Positions 50,099-59,156 of a stretch of 64,000 bases of DNA are shown piece after piece (positions within the stretch are counted from its first letter, which is position 1; each line of letters begins with the position of its first letter). Below the pieces are notes generated by a model, which saw nothing but the letters and a program-made list of their open reading frames with translations, made no database searches and had not been told where the DNA came from. Made by a program: the position numbers and the translations under genes. Source of the DNA: Paenibacillus sp. (lineage in GTDB: Bacteria > Bacillota > Bacilli > Paenibacillales > YIM-B00363); assembly GCF_035645195.1 (NCBI RefSeq), contig NZ_DASQNA010000018.1, positions 124,001 to 188,000 of the forward strand, in the 5' to 3' direction.

Positions 50099-51466
50099 GT
50101 GTACCAACGATTGAGCGCCGTCCTATTCCCGATTTTCGCGGTGTTGCTCGCCGGGACCGCATTCTGGGGATACCAGGAGCACCAGGAGAAGAACCGGATT
50201 CTCGTTAAGGCGGAAAATCAGTATCAACGCGCCTTCCATGATTTGTCTTATCATATGGACCAATTGCACGAAGAGCTGGGCAACGCGCTGGCGGTCAGCT
50301 CCACGTCGAATTTCCATCGGAAGGGCTTGATCAACATTTGGCGGCTGACGAGCCAAGCCCAATCCGAGGTAAATCAGCTCCCGCTGACGCTCATGCCGTT
50401 CCACGAGACGGAGTCGCTTCTGGCCAATCTGGCCACGTTTTCATACAAGACGGCCATGCGCGATTTGCAAAAGCAGCCGCTCAGCGCCCAAGAAATGAAA
50501 GTGCTGACGACGCTGTATCAGCAATCGAAGGAAATCAAGAACGATCTGCGCAAAGTGCAGGAATCGGTAATCAACAACCATCTCCAGTGGATGGACGTCG
50601 AAGTGCTGCTCGCTTCGGGCAAAGAAAACTACGATAACGATATTATCGACGGCTTCCAGCTGATGAACAAGCGCGTCGGCGAAAACGGCGATGTCGATTG
50701 GGGTCCGACCGTCTCCGCGATGAACCGGCGGCTGACGATGAAATCGCTCGACGGCCCGGAGATCACGCCGGAGGAAGCGAAGAAGAGAGCCGCGCAATTT
50801 CTGGGTCAAAGCGACATGTCGAACATGAAAGTGGTCGAAAACGGAGCCGACACCGATTTCGTGACGTATACGGTATCGATTCCTCGCAAAAACCAAGAGC
50901 CGATGCAGCTCGAGTATACGAAAAAAGGCGGCAAGCTCGTCTACTTCTTGACGGAACGAACGGTACCGCAGATGAAGCTGTCGATCGACCAAGCGGTGGC
51001 GAAAGGCGGCGAGTTCCTCAAGGAGCATGGGTACGACGGTATGAAGGCTGTAGCGTTCGACGAATACAACAACGTCGCAAGCATCGTGTTCGCCCGCGTC
51101 GTGAACGGCGTCACGGTATACCCCGAGAAGCTGACCGTCAAGGTGGCGCTCGACAACGGCGAAGTGAGCGGGCTGTCGGCGGGCGAGCTGCTCCAAGGCG
51201 GCCTGACGGACCGCATTCACGATCCGGGAATGACCGAAGCGGACGCGCGCAAGCTGCTCAACCCGAATTTCCGGGTGAAGGACGTCGGGCTCGCGATCAT
51301 CCGCAACGATCTCGAAGAAGCGGTGCTGTGCTACGAGTTTCTGGGCAGCATCAACGGCGGCGATTACCGAATTTACTTGAACGCCGATTCCGGGTTCGAA
51401 GAAAAAATCGAACGCATTCGGACCTCCGACGCCGAAGCGTCGGACGGCAACAACCAAACGCAATGA
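50099..51466 (+). CDS. ypeB: Germination protein YpeB
   Basis: A 455-residue spore membrane protein that, in Bacillus, stabilises and localises the cortex-lytic enzyme SleB. A signal anchor (LFPIFAVLLAGTAFWGYQEH) is followed by a long helical region (about 30-230) and tandem PepSY-like domains (about 230-445: ITPEEAKKRAAQFLG, LSIDQAVAKGGEFLKEHG, MTEADARKLLNPNF). GTG start with AAGGGGGA 9 bases upstream, buried in a hairpin. sleB is not adjacent here. Confidence 0.92.
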   Translation: MYQRLSAVLFPIFAVLLAGTAFWGYQEHQEKNRILVKAENQYQRAFHDLSYHMDQLHEELGNALAVSSTSNFHRKGLINIWRLTSQAQSEVNQLPLTLMPFHETESLLANLATFSYKTAMRDLQKQPLSAQEMKVLTTLYQQSKEIKNDLRKVQESVINNHLQWMDVEVLLASGKENYDNDIIDGFQLMNKRVGENGDVDWGPTVSAMNRRLTMKSLDGPEITPEEAKKRAAQFLGQSDMSNMKVVENGADTDFVTYTVSIPRKNQEPMQLEYTKKGGKLVYFLTERTVPQMKLSIDQAVAKGGEFLKEHGYDGMKAVAFDEYNNVASIVFARVVNGVTVYPEKLTVKVALDNGEVSGLSAGELLQGGLTDRIHDPGMTEADARKLLNPNFRVKDVGLAIIRNDLEEAVLCYEFLGSINGGDYRIYLNADSGFEEKIERIRTSDAEASDGNNQTQ

Positions 51467-51473
51467 CCGTGCA

Positions 51474-51498
51474 GCGGGCCGAAAGGCCCGCTTTTTTT
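51474..51498 (+). terminator. Rho-independent terminator after ypeB
   Basis: GCGGGCC-GAAA-GGCCCGC perfect stem with a stable tetraloop followed by seven T, 7 bases after the stop. Confidence 0.95.
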
Positions 51499-51541
51499 GC
51501 GCGTCTTACGGATTCTTATCTTCCCTTTTCTTCCGGCCCGT

Positions 51542-51550
51542 TGGTATAAT
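51542..51550 (+). promoter_or_regulatory. Extended -10 promoter before ypfA
   Basis: TGGTATAAT matches the extended -10 consensus TGNTATAAT, 66 bases upstream of the GTG start; the -35 region is weak. Confidence 0.5.
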
Positions 51551-51615
51551 GACGATAAACGAGCATATAGGACGTTGGGACCATCGACGGAACGGCAGAG
51601 AGGAGCCCGGATCGC

Positions 51616-52260
51616 GTGAAAATCAATCAAACTTTATTCCTTCAGGTGGCGTCTCTCAGTGAAGAGGAAAGCAAAAAACAATTCAAAACCCGGATCGCCG
51701 ATATCGGCAGCGACAATATCGCCGTCGAGGTTCCGCTGGACGAAAAGACGGGCCGGCTGAAGCGGCTGGAGATCGGGGATCAAATATCCGCGCATTTCGT
51801 AACGAACGACGGCGTGAAAAACTTCTTCGAAACCGAAGTGCTCGGCTACCAAATGGACGTCGTGCGGCTCGTGCTGCTGCGAAGGCCCGAACCGGAAGCG
51901 ATCAGCCGCGTGCAGCGCCGCACGTTCCTGCGCGTGCCGGCGACGCTCGAGGTCGCGTGCAAGCTGGGCGAGCATCTGCAGTTTTTGGCGATGACGGAAG
52001 ACGTCAGCGGCGGCGGCATCTCGATCATTTGCGACGGGCACATCCCGGTTAAGTCGAACGATACGCTGAGCTGCTGGCTGCTCATTCATTACCGCAACGG
52101 AGCGATCGAGCACGTGCCGTTCAAGGCGGAGATCATTCGCACGAAGCCGCTGGAGACGGGAAAACAGCTCGTCATGATGCGGTTTTCGGACATCGCGGGA
52201 ATCGAGCAGCAGAAGGTGATTCGCTACTGTTTCGAGCGTCAGTTCGAGATTCGCAAATAA
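51616..52260 (+). CDS. ypfA: PilZ-domain c-di-GMP receptor (YpfA/MotI-like)
   Basis: A 214-residue YcgR-type protein. An N-terminal YcgR-N-like beta domain (about 1-95) precedes the PilZ domain with the c-di-GMP motifs RVQRRTFLRVPA (RxxxR) and EDVSGGGISI (D/NxSxxG). In B. subtilis the orthologue MotI disengages the flagellar motor when c-di-GMP is high. GTG start with GAGAGGAG upstream. Its position between ypeB and cmk matches B. subtilis ypfA. Confidence 0.88.
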   Translation: MKINQTLFLQVASLSEEESKKQFKTRIADIGSDNIAVEVPLDEKTGRLKRLEIGDQISAHFVTNDGVKNFFETEVLGYQMDVVRLVLLRRPEPEAISRVQRRTFLRVPATLEVACKLGEHLQFLAMTEDVSGGGISIICDGHIPVKSNDTLSCWLLIHYRNGAIEHVPFKAEIIRTKPLETGKQLVMMRFSDIAGIEQQKVIRYCFERQFEIRK

Positions 52261-52344
52261 CGGCGCGCGCTTTGAATAAGAACCTTCCAAGGGCGGCAAA
52301 GTAAGGAGTGATTCGATTCCTATCGCCGCAAGGACGGATGCACG

Positions 52345-52587
52345 ATGACTCCTCGATTCCAAGACCGCGTCGCCGAAGAAGAAAACAACTATATCGGTCG
52401 GTTTCTCAAGCTGTCCGCCGCCGTCGAGAAACGTCTGCTGCAAGCGATCGTCACGCTGCTTGCGCTGCTCGCGATATTTCAGGCGCTGCTTGCGATTGAC
52501 GGCGTGCGAGAGCGAATCAGCCCGGTGGATCGACTGGAAGGACGTCCCACCGCCTTTGCACCGCAGCCGGATCATGTGTTATACTAG
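52345..52587 (+). CDS. ypfB: YpfB-like small membrane protein
   Basis: An 80-residue protein with one transmembrane segment (LLQAIVTLLALLAIFQALLAI) flanked by charged regions. Place between ypfA and cmk, size and topology fit YpfB (DUF5359) of B. subtilis, whose role is unknown. Sequence identity cannot be judged by eye. Confidence 0.6.
   Translation: MTPRFQDRVAEEENNYIGRFLKLSAAVEKRLLQAIVTLLALLAIFQALLAIDGVRERISPVDRLEGRPTAFAPQPDHVLY
52556..52585 (+). promoter_or_regulatory. Predicted promoter inside the end of ypfB, reading toward cmk
   Basis: TTGCAC (52556-52561), 18-base spacer, TATACT (52580-52585) with TGT in front of it (extended -10). The start point would fall at about 52592, just before a hairpin, and 90 bases upstream of cmk. 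Confidence 0.6.
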
Positions 52588-52596
52588 AACGGCGCG

Positions 52597-52620
52597 AAAG
52601 CAGGCCATAGCCTGCTTTTC
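52597..52620 (+). terminator. Hairpin with short T run between ypfB and cmk
   Basis: AAGCAGGC-CATA-GCCTGCTT stem followed by TTCTCT. It can end the ypfA-ypfB transcript, but it also lies at the very 5' end of the transcript from the 52556-52585 promoter. Confidence 0.7.
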
Positions 52621-52681
52621 TCTGCGCGGCGGCAACGTCTCGGGCCAAATGGACCGCACATGACGAAAGGGAGTACCTGCT

Positions 52682-53371
52682 TTGAATTGGCCTACTACTG
52701 GGAAGATTAACGTCGCGATCGACGGGCCGGCCGGTGCGGGAAAAAGCACGGTCGCGCGCAAAGTCGCGGAGAAATTGGGTTACATATACGTCGATACGGG
52801 CGCGATGTACCGCACCGTGACGTTGAAAGCGATCCGCGCCGGCGCGGACATGGAGAACGCGGAAGCGCTCGCCGACATCGCCGGCCGCGTGGACATCCGT
52901 CTCGTTCCCGAAGCCGGAGGGCAGAAGGTGTTCATGGACGGGGAGGACGTCACGGACCCGATCCGCGCGCAGGACGTCACTAGACTCGTATCTCAGGTGG
53001 CTGCCGTCCCCGACATCCGCAGCGTGCTGGTGCGTCTGCAGCAGGACATCGCGCGCGAGCGCGGCGTCGTGATGGACGGCCGCGATATCGGCACGAACGT
53101 GCTCCCGGACGCCGAAGTGAAGGTGTTCATGACGGCCAGCGTTCGTATCCGAGCCGAGCGCCGCTGGAAAGAGCTGAAGGACAAAGAGCCGAACGTGACG
53201 GTCGAAAGCTTGATGGAAGCGATCGCCGAGCGGGACAAGTCCGATTCGGAGCGGGAGGCATCGCCGCTGCGCCAAGCGGAGGACGCCGTGCTGCTGGATA
53301 CGTCGGAGATGACCGCGGACGAAGCGGCCGATCGCATCGTCGAGTTGTGCCGGCAAGCGCTGGAGGTGTAA
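52682..53371 (+). CDS. cmk: Cytidylate kinase
   Basis: CMP/dCMP kinase of 229 residues. P-loop DGPAGAGKSTVARKVA, DTGAMYRTVTLKAI, the NMP-binding insert and MDGRDIGTNVLPDAEVKVFMTAS with RRWKELK are typical. TTG start (MNWPTTGKINVAIDGP) with AAAGGGAG 9 bases upstream. It starts a group cmk-plsC-rpsA; plsC begins 1 base after its stop. Confidence 0.94.
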   Translation: MNWPTTGKINVAIDGPAGAGKSTVARKVAEKLGYIYVDTGAMYRTVTLKAIRAGADMENAEALADIAGRVDIRLVPEAGGQKVFMDGEDVTDPIRAQDVTRLVSQVAAVPDIRSVLVRLQQDIARERGVVMDGRDIGTNVLPDAEVKVFMTASVRIRAERRWKELKDKEPNVTVESLMEAIAERDKSDSEREASPLRQAEDAVLLDTSEMTADEAADRIVELCRQALEV

Positions 53372-53372
53372 C

Positions 53373-53960
53373 GTGATATATACCGTTTCCCGCGCCGTCG
53401 TCAGGTCGCTGCTGCTGCTCGTGTTCCGCGTCCGCGCGTCGGGGGGAAGCAACGAACCGCCCGAAGGGCCGGTCGTCGTCTGCGGCAACCACCGCAGCCT
53501 GCTCGATCCGCCGATGATCGCCTGCTTCCTCAAGCGGAAAGTGAAATTCATGGCGAAAGCCGAGCTGTTCAACATTCCGGTGTTTTCGTCTTTCATCCGC
53601 GCATGCGGCGCGTTCCCGGTCAACCGGGGCGGCATGAGCATGGAAACGATGAAAACCGCCATCAACGTGCTGAAGGAAGGAAATATGCTCGTCATTTTCC
53701 CCGAGGGCACGCGGCAGAAAACCGGCAAGCTCGGCGAAGGCAAGAAGGGCGCCGCCAGCATGGCGCTGCGCAGCGGAGCGCGCATTTTGCCCGTCGCGAT
53801 CATCGGGCCGTATAAGCCGTTCCGCCGGATGAGAATCGTCTACGGCGAGCCGTTCGACGCTGCGGAAGCGGTCGCGGATTTGCCGTCCTCCGAACGCGGA
53901 GACGCGCTGACGGCGAAAATCATGACGGCCATTCAAGACTTGCTGGATCGCCATCAATAG
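53373..53960 (+). CDS. plsC: 1-acyl-sn-glycerol-3-phosphate acyltransferase
   Basis: A 195-residue PlsC, adding the second acyl chain to make phosphatidic acid. Catalytic NHRSLLDP (HxxxxD), the GAFPVNRGG block and the FPEGTRQKTG block are in the right order; a hydrophobic start anchors it. GTG start immediately after cmk, with GGAGGTG over the cmk stop. PlsY and GpsA for the same pathway lie 5 kb downstream. Confidence 0.92.
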   Translation: MIYTVSRAVVRSLLLLVFRVRASGGSNEPPEGPVVVCGNHRSLLDPPMIACFLKRKVKFMAKAELFNIPVFSSFIRACGAFPVNRGGMSMETMKTAINVLKEGNMLVIFPEGTRQKTGKLGEGKKGAASMALRSGARILPVAIIGPYKPFRRMRIVYGEPFDAAEAVADLPSSERGDALTAKIMTAIQDLLDRHQ

Positions 53961-54087
53961 TCGATATTAGATTACAAGTTTCCGAATGCCGGGCCCGTAC
54001 AATTGATTTCTAGCGTATGGAAATGGTATTTTGGAATTATACTACATTCATCAAAAGGGTTTCTTGGAAACTGAGGAGGGTATCGTT

Positions 54088-55353
54088 ATGACGGAAGAAA
54101 CGAAAGTACACGGCAGCGAAGGGACCGAATCGGTCGGCGAGGCCGGTGCGAAGGCTGTGAACGAGGAAGCGGCGGATTCCGCGGATACGGTGGACATGGC
54201 GGAGGTGTCGACGGTAAAGAAGGGCGACATCGTCAAAGGGACCATCGTGAAGGTGGAGGATAACCAGGCGTACGTCGATATCGGTTACAAGTACGACGGC
54301 GTCATCACCGCTCGCGAGTTCTCTTCCGTCCCTCTTGACAATATATCGGACGTCGCTCAATTGGGACAGGAAGTCACTTGCAAGGTCATCAGCATCAACG
54401 ACGCGAAAGAAACGTTGACGCTGTCCAAGCGCCAAGTCGAAGGCGAAAAAGCTTGGGATAAAATGCAGGAGCTCATGGACAACAACGAGACGATCGAAGC
54501 GAAGGTCGTCGACGTCGTCAAGGGCGGCCTCGTCGTGGACGTAGGCGTTCGCGGCTTTATCCCGGCATCGATGGTAGAGCGTCATTTCGTCGAAGATTTC
54601 AGCGACTACAAAGGCCGCACGCTGCGCCTGAAGGTCAAAGAGATCGACAGAGCGAACAACAAGCTGATCCTCTCCCAGAAGGACGTTCTCGAAGAGGAGT
54701 ACCAAGCGAAGAAGCTGGAAGTCATGGAAAACTTGAAAGCCGGCGACGTGATCGAAGGCACGGTGCAGCGCTTGACGCAATTCGGCGCGTTCGTCGACGT
54801 CGGCGGCGTGGACGGTCTCGTGCACATCTCCGAGCTGAGCTGGCAGCATGTCGAGAAGCCTTCCGACGTCGTGAAAGAAGGCGACAAAGTAAAAGTAAAA
54901 ATTCTTAAAGTCGATCCGGCGAACGAGCGCATCTCGCTCAGCATCAAAGCGGCTCAACCGGGTCCGTGGGAGCAAGCGGGCGAGAAATTCCAGATCGGCG
55001 ATATCATCGAAGGCACGGTTCGCCGCCTCGTCGACTTCGGCGCGTTCGTGGAAGTCGCTCCGGGCGTGGAAGGTCTCGTTCACGTATCTCAGATCGCTCA
55101 TCGCCGCATCGGCACGCCGCACGAGGTGCTTAAGGAAGGCCAGCAGGTGAACGTGAAGGTGCTCGACATCAACGTCGCCGAGAAGCGCATCTCCCTCAGC
55201 ATCAAAGAAACCGAAGAAGCTCCGGAGCAGCCGCAGCGCCAAGAGCGTCCGGCTCGCGCGCCGCGCCAGCAGCAAGTGGACATTCCGGATGCGCAGTCGC
55301 TCAACTTGACTCTCGGCGAGCGCTTCGGCGACAAGCTGAGCAAGTTTAAGTAA
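54088..55353 (+). CDS. rpsA: 30S ribosomal protein S1 homologue
   Basis: A 421-residue protein with four S1 RNA-binding repeats at roughly 40-110, 125-195, 210-280 and 295-365 (for example GDVIEGTVQRLTQFGAFVDV and GDIIEGTVRRLVDFGAFVEV). An acidic N-terminal tail (about 1-35) and an Arg/Gln/Pro-rich tail bracket them. Corresponds to YpfD of B. subtilis, which is not essential. ATG 54088 follows GAGGAGGG by 7 bases; an upstream in-frame ATG (54031) lies in the leader. Confidence 0.93.
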   Translation: MTEETKVHGSEGTESVGEAGAKAVNEEAADSADTVDMAEVSTVKKGDIVKGTIVKVEDNQAYVDIGYKYDGVITAREFSSVPLDNISDVAQLGQEVTCKVISINDAKETLTLSKRQVEGEKAWDKMQELMDNNETIEAKVVDVVKGGLVVDVGVRGFIPASMVERHFVEDFSDYKGRTLRLKVKEIDRANNKLILSQKDVLEEEYQAKKLEVMENLKAGDVIEGTVQRLTQFGAFVDVGGVDGLVHISELSWQHVEKPSDVVKEGDKVKVKILKVDPANERISLSIKAAQPGPWEQAGEKFQIGDIIEGTVRRLVDFGAFVEVAPGVEGLVHVSQIAHRRIGTPHEVLKEGQQVNVKVLDINVAEKRISLSIKETEEAPEQPQRQERPARAPRQQQVDIPDAQSLNLTLGERFGDKLSKFK

Positions 55354-55358
55354 GAAAC

Positions 55359-56444
55359 GTGGAACACGGGGAATCGCGCGCGCGTCAGTCGCGCAAGATG
55401 GATCATATCCGCTATGCGCTGAGCACCGGCCAAAGCGGCCGCAACGGCCTCGCGGACGTTCGCTTCGTGCATAATCCGCTCCCCGACACGTCCCTAGACC
55501 ATATTTCGCTTCATACCCGAATCGGCGAACTCGTTCTGAGCTCGCCGATTCTTATTAATGCGATGACGGGCGGGGCGGAGGAGACGGAGTCGCTCAATTA
55601 CGCCTTCGGCGAAGCGGCGCGGGCGGCTGGCGTCGCGATGGCGGTCGGTTCGCAAATGGCCGCCGTGCGGGACCCGGTTCTCGCCGCGACGTACGCGGCT
55701 GCGAGGCGGGCGAATCCGGACGGCGTGTTGTTCGCGAATCTCGGCAGCGAGGCGACGCCGGATCAGGCGATGCGAGCGGTCGAGATGATCGAAGCGGATG
55801 CGCTGCAAATTCATTTGAACGTCGTGCAGGAGCTCGTCATGCCGGAAGGCGACCGCGATTTTACGGGGGCGCTGCGCCGAATCGAGCGCATCGCTCGCGC
55901 CGTCGGCGTGCCCGTCGTCGCCAAGGAGGTCGGCTTCGGCATGACCGCGGAGGCGGCGGGGCGGCTGTTCGAAGCCGGCGTCGCCGCGGTCGACTGCGGC
56001 GGCAGCGGCGGCACGAACTTCGCCGCGGTCGAGAACGCCCGCCGGGACAAGCCGATCGATTGGTTCGACGACTGGGGCATCCCGACGGCCGCATCGCTGC
56101 TTGAGGCCGGCGCGGCATCGCCGAGCGGGAGCCTCATCGGCTCCGGCGGCATTCGGACGGGGCTCGAGGCGGCGAAGGCGATCGCGCTCGGCGCGGACGC
56201 GGTCGGCGTCGCCGGGGCGTTCCTGCGCGTCCTTCGCGAGGAAGGAACGGAGGCGCTCGCCGCCGCGATCCGGGCCATGCATGACGAGCTGCGCCTCGTC
56301 ATGGCCGCGGTCGGCGCACGCACCGTCGCCGAGCTGCGGCGGGCGCCGGTCGTCGTCGGGGGCGACACGGCCGTATGGTGCGCGGCGCGGGGCATCGACG
56401 CTTCGAAACTCGCGCGGCGATCCATCCGGAGCCGAACGGAGTAA
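55359..56444 (+). CDS. fni: Isopentenyl-diphosphate delta-isomerase type 2
   Basis: FMN-dependent type 2 IPP isomerase, 361 residues, interconverting IPP and DMAPP. SRKMDHIRYAL at the N terminus is the substrate-binding RKxxHI motif, so the GTG at 55359 (rather than the ATG at 55398) is needed. LINAMTGGAEETE, VGSQMAAVRDP, ANLGSEA, LQIHLNVVQELVMPEGDR (catalytic Gln and Glu), KEVGFGM and GSGGIRTGLEAAKAIALGAD follow. The SD is weak; probably coupled to rpsA, 5 bases upstream. Confidence 0.93.
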   Translation: MEHGESRARQSRKMDHIRYALSTGQSGRNGLADVRFVHNPLPDTSLDHISLHTRIGELVLSSPILINAMTGGAEETESLNYAFGEAARAAGVAMAVGSQMAAVRDPVLAATYAAARRANPDGVLFANLGSEATPDQAMRAVEMIEADALQIHLNVVQELVMPEGDRDFTGALRRIERIARAVGVPVVAKEVGFGMTAEAAGRLFEAGVAAVDCGGSGGTNFAAVENARRDKPIDWFDDWGIPTAASLLEAGAASPSGSLIGSGGIRTGLEAAKAIALGADAVGVAGAFLRVLREEGTEALAAAIRAMHDELRLVMAAVGARTVAELRRAPVVVGGDTAVWCAARGIDASKLARRSIRSRTE

Positions 56445-56505
56445 AACGCCGCCTTGCGTGCGATAATAGGGAAAACGACGACTGTCGTGATCCGGAGGAT
56501 GACGC

Positions 56506-57132
56506 ATGAATCCCGGGTATCTTTCCTATATCGCGTTAACGCTCTCGCTGATTTTGGTCGGCTTCGGCTTTCGCGCGCACGCGATCGGGCGGAGCTCCGC
56601 CTGGTCGGCGGCGTCGTTTAGCGCCGCGTGGATCGTTGCCGCGGCCGTCGATTGGAACGTCGGCGCCGCCTCGGGGACGCTCGTGTACGCGCCGCTCCTC
56701 GCGCTGATCGCCGCCGGGTTCGCGGCGGAGCCGCTCGGGCTGAAGGAGAGCGCTTCGGCGCTGACGTTCGGCCTGCTGCTGGGCGCGCTCTATTCGCTCG
56801 TCGAGCTGGTCGAATCGGTCGATCCGCTCATCATCGCGGTGCATCCGTCCGTCGATCCGGCGCTGCTGACGACTGCGCTCGTCGTTTGCTTTACGCATCG
56901 CCCCGCGCTGCAGTTCGCGCTCGTCTCGATCGCGGCAATCGTGAACGACGCGTACATGGCGATGCTGTACGCGGAATGGCAGACGCCGTACTTCGGGGGA
57001 CGGGCGTTCCAAGACGCATGGTGGCTGTGCGCCTTCTCCGTGCGGCTCGCAACCGTCGCCGCCGGAGCTGCCGCGGCCGCGCTGCGGCGGGGAGGCTCCC
57101 GGTGGCGCAAAGCCCCGAAAGCGAAACGATGA
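56506..57132 (+). CDS. yphA: YphA-like membrane protein
   Basis: A 208-residue polytopic protein with six or so spans (YLSYIALTLSLILVGFGFRA, WSAASFSAAWIVAAAVDW, LVYAPLLALIAAGFAA, LLLGALYSLVELV and others) and a basic C terminus. Size and location between fni and der fit YphA of B. subtilis, of unknown function. GGAGGA upstream. Its last codons form part of the following terminator. Confidence 0.7.
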   Translation: MNPGYLSYIALTLSLILVGFGFRAHAIGRSSAWSAASFSAAWIVAAAVDWNVGAASGTLVYAPLLALIAAGFAAEPLGLKESASALTFGLLLGALYSLVELVESVDPLIIAVHPSVDPALLTTALVVCFTHRPALQFALVSIAAIVNDAYMAMLYAEWQTPYFGGRAFQDAWWLCAFSVRLATVAAGAAAAALRRGGSRWRKAPKAKR

Positions 57133-57157
57133 CGCTTCGCAATCGGGGCTTCTTTTT
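57110..57157 (+). terminator. Rho-independent terminator overlapping the end of yphA
   Basis: AAAGCCCCGA pairs with TCGGGGCTT across a loop that itself can pair (AAGCG / CGCTT), followed by CTTTTT. The 5' arm lies within the last yphA codons. Confidence 0.8.
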
Positions 57158-57202
57158 GTTATGATGGTGGCTAGTAGTTCGTACATATAAGGGAGTGAAA
57201 GC

Positions 57203-58525
57203 ATGGCCAGACCGATCGTGGCCATCGTGGGCAGGCCGAATGTAGGCAAGTCGACGATTTTTAACCGTATTATCGGGGAACGGCTGGCAATCGTCGAAGA
57301 CCGCCCGGGCGTGACGAGAGACCGCATTTACGGTTCCGCCGAATGGAACGGCAAAGCGTTCAGCATCATCGACACGGGCGGTATCGAAATTTACGATGAA
57401 GACGAATTGCTCAAGCAAGTGCGGATGCAGGCGGAACTCGCCGTCGAAGAATCCGACGTCATTCTGTTCGTGGCGGACGGGAAAGTCGGCCTGACGCCGG
57501 CGGACGAGACGATCGCCCAGCTGCTGTTCCGTTCCAACAAGCCGATCGTGCTCGCCATCAACAAGATGGACAATCCGGCGAAGATGGACGAGGTGTACGA
57601 GTTTTATACCCTCGGCATCGGCGATCCCGTGCCGGTATCCGGCACGCACGGCACCGGCATCGGCGATTTGCTGGACGAGCTCGTGAAGCGCCTTCCGGAG
57701 AAGCCGGAAGACTTGTACGGAGAAGAAGTGATTAAAATTGCGCTCATCGGGCGCCCGAACGTCGGCAAATCGTCGCTCGTCAACGCGATTCTTGGGGAAG
57801 AACGCGTCATCGTCAGCGACATCGCCGGCACGACGCGAGACGCGATCGACACGCCGTTCGAGAAGGACGGGCAGAAGTACGTGCTGATCGACACGGCGGG
57901 CATCCGCAAGCGCGGCAAAGTGTACGAGACGACCGAGAAGTTCAGCGTCATGCGTTCGATGCAGGCGATCGAACGGGCGGACGTCGCGCTGATCGTCATC
58001 AACGGCGAGGAAGGCATTATCGAACAGGATAAGCATATCGCGGGCTACGCGCACGAAGCGGGCCGCGCGGCCGTGTTCGTCGTGAACAAGTGGGACGCCG
58101 TCGAGAAGGACGACAAGACGATGCAGCGGTTCACGGAAACGATCCGCGACCACTTCTTGTTCATGCCGTACGCGCCGATCGTCTACGTGTCCGCGACGAC
58201 GAAGCAGCGGCTGCACAAGCTGCTGCCGGTCGTGCAGCACGTCGCGGAGCAGCATTCGATGCGCGTGCCGACGAACGTCCTGAACGACATCGTCGCCGAC
58301 GCGGTAGCGGTCAATCCGCCGCCGACGGACAAAGGCCGCCGGCTGCGCATCAATTACGTGACGCAGGTGGCCGTCAAGCCGCCGACGTTCGTCCTATTCG
58401 TCAACGACCCGGAGCTGATGCATTTCTCGTACGAACGGTACTTGGAAAACCGCATTCGAACCGCGTTCCCTTTCGAAGGCACGCCGGTCAGGTTCGCGAC
58501 GAAGCGTAAAAACGAAGGGGAATAA
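57203..58525 (+). CDS. der: Ribosome biogenesis GTPase Der (EngA)
   Basis: Tandem GTPase of 440 residues required for 50S subunit assembly. G domain 1 ([25 protein letters not shown]) and G domain 2 ([29 protein letters not shown]) are both complete, followed by the KH-like domain ([22 protein letters not shown]). SD AAGGGAG. First gene of der-plsY-gpsA. Confidence 0.96.
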   Translation: MARPIVAIVGRPNVGKSTIFNRIIGERLAIVEDRPGVTRDRIYGSAEWNGKAFSIIDTGGIEIYDEDELLKQVRMQAELAVEESDVILFVADGKVGLTPADETIAQLLFRSNKPIVLAINKMDNPAKMDEVYEFYTLGIGDPVPVSGTHGTGIGDLLDELVKRLPEKPEDLYGEEVIKIALIGRPNVGKSSLVNAILGEERVIVSDIAGTTRDAIDTPFEKDGQKYVLIDTAGIRKRGKVYETTEKFSVMRSMQAIERADVALIVINGEEGIIEQDKHIAGYAHEAGRAAVFVVNKWDAVEKDDKTMQRFTETIRDHFLFMPYAPIVYVSATTKQRLHKLLPVVQHVAEQHSMRVPTNVLNDIVADAVAVNPPPTDKGRRLRINYVTQVAVKPPTFVLFVNDPELMHFSYERYLENRIRTAFPFEGTPVRFATKRKNEGE

Positions 58526-58539
58526 GGGGAGAGAAACAC

Positions 58540-59142
58540 GTGAACACCGTGATCGCGGTTGTTTTGGGGTATTTGCTCGGCTCGATCAGCTTCAGCTTTT
58601 TGTTTGGACGTCTGTTTCAGGGCATCGACATTCGCAAGCACGGGAGCGGCAACGCCGGCGCGACGAATACGCTTCGCGTCATGGGCGTCGGTCCGGCCGT
58701 CACCGTGCTCGCGCTCGATATCGCGAAGGGCGTGCTCGCCGTATGGTGCGGCTGGTGGCTCGCGCCGGAATCGACGCTGGCGCCGATTTTGGCGGGTCTC
58801 GCCGCCATCATCGGCCACAATTGGCCCGTGTTCTTCGCGTTCCGCGGCGGCAAAGGCATCGCGACGATGATCGGCGTCGTCGCGACGCTCTGCTTCCTGC
58901 CGGGCCTTGCGGCGGGACTCGTCGGCATCGCGTCGATCGTCGCGACGCGCTACGTGTCGCTCGGCTCGCTGCTATTCGCCGGGCTGCTGCCGTTCTCGCT
59001 GCTGCTCTTCGGCCGCGAGCTCGAGCTCGTCTGGTTCAGCGTCGCTTTGGCCGCGCTCGCGTTCTACAAGCATCGCGGCAATCTCGTCAAGTTGGCGCAA
59101 GGGAAGGAAAATAAGATTTCGTTCCGGCGCTCGAACGGATAA
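58540..59142 (+). CDS. plsY: Acyl-phosphate glycerol-3-phosphate acyltransferase PlsY
   Basis: A 200-residue polytopic enzyme acylating glycerol 3-phosphate at the membrane, the first step of phospholipid synthesis. The three conserved loops are present: LGYLLGSISFSFLFGR, HGSGNAGATNTLRV and GHNWPVFFAFRGGKGIAT. GTG start with AAGGGGAGAG upstream. Directly before gpsA, whose product is its substrate. Confidence 0.94.
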   Translation: MNTVIAVVLGYLLGSISFSFLFGRLFQGIDIRKHGSGNAGATNTLRVMGVGPAVTVLALDIAKGVLAVWCGWWLAPESTLAPILAGLAAIIGHNWPVFFAFRGGKGIATMIGVVATLCFLPGLAAGLVGIASIVATRYVSLGSLLFAGLLPFSLLLFGRELELVWFSVALAALAFYKHRGNLVKLAQGKENKISFRRSNG

Positions 59143-59156
59143 AGGGGGCCGCTGCG

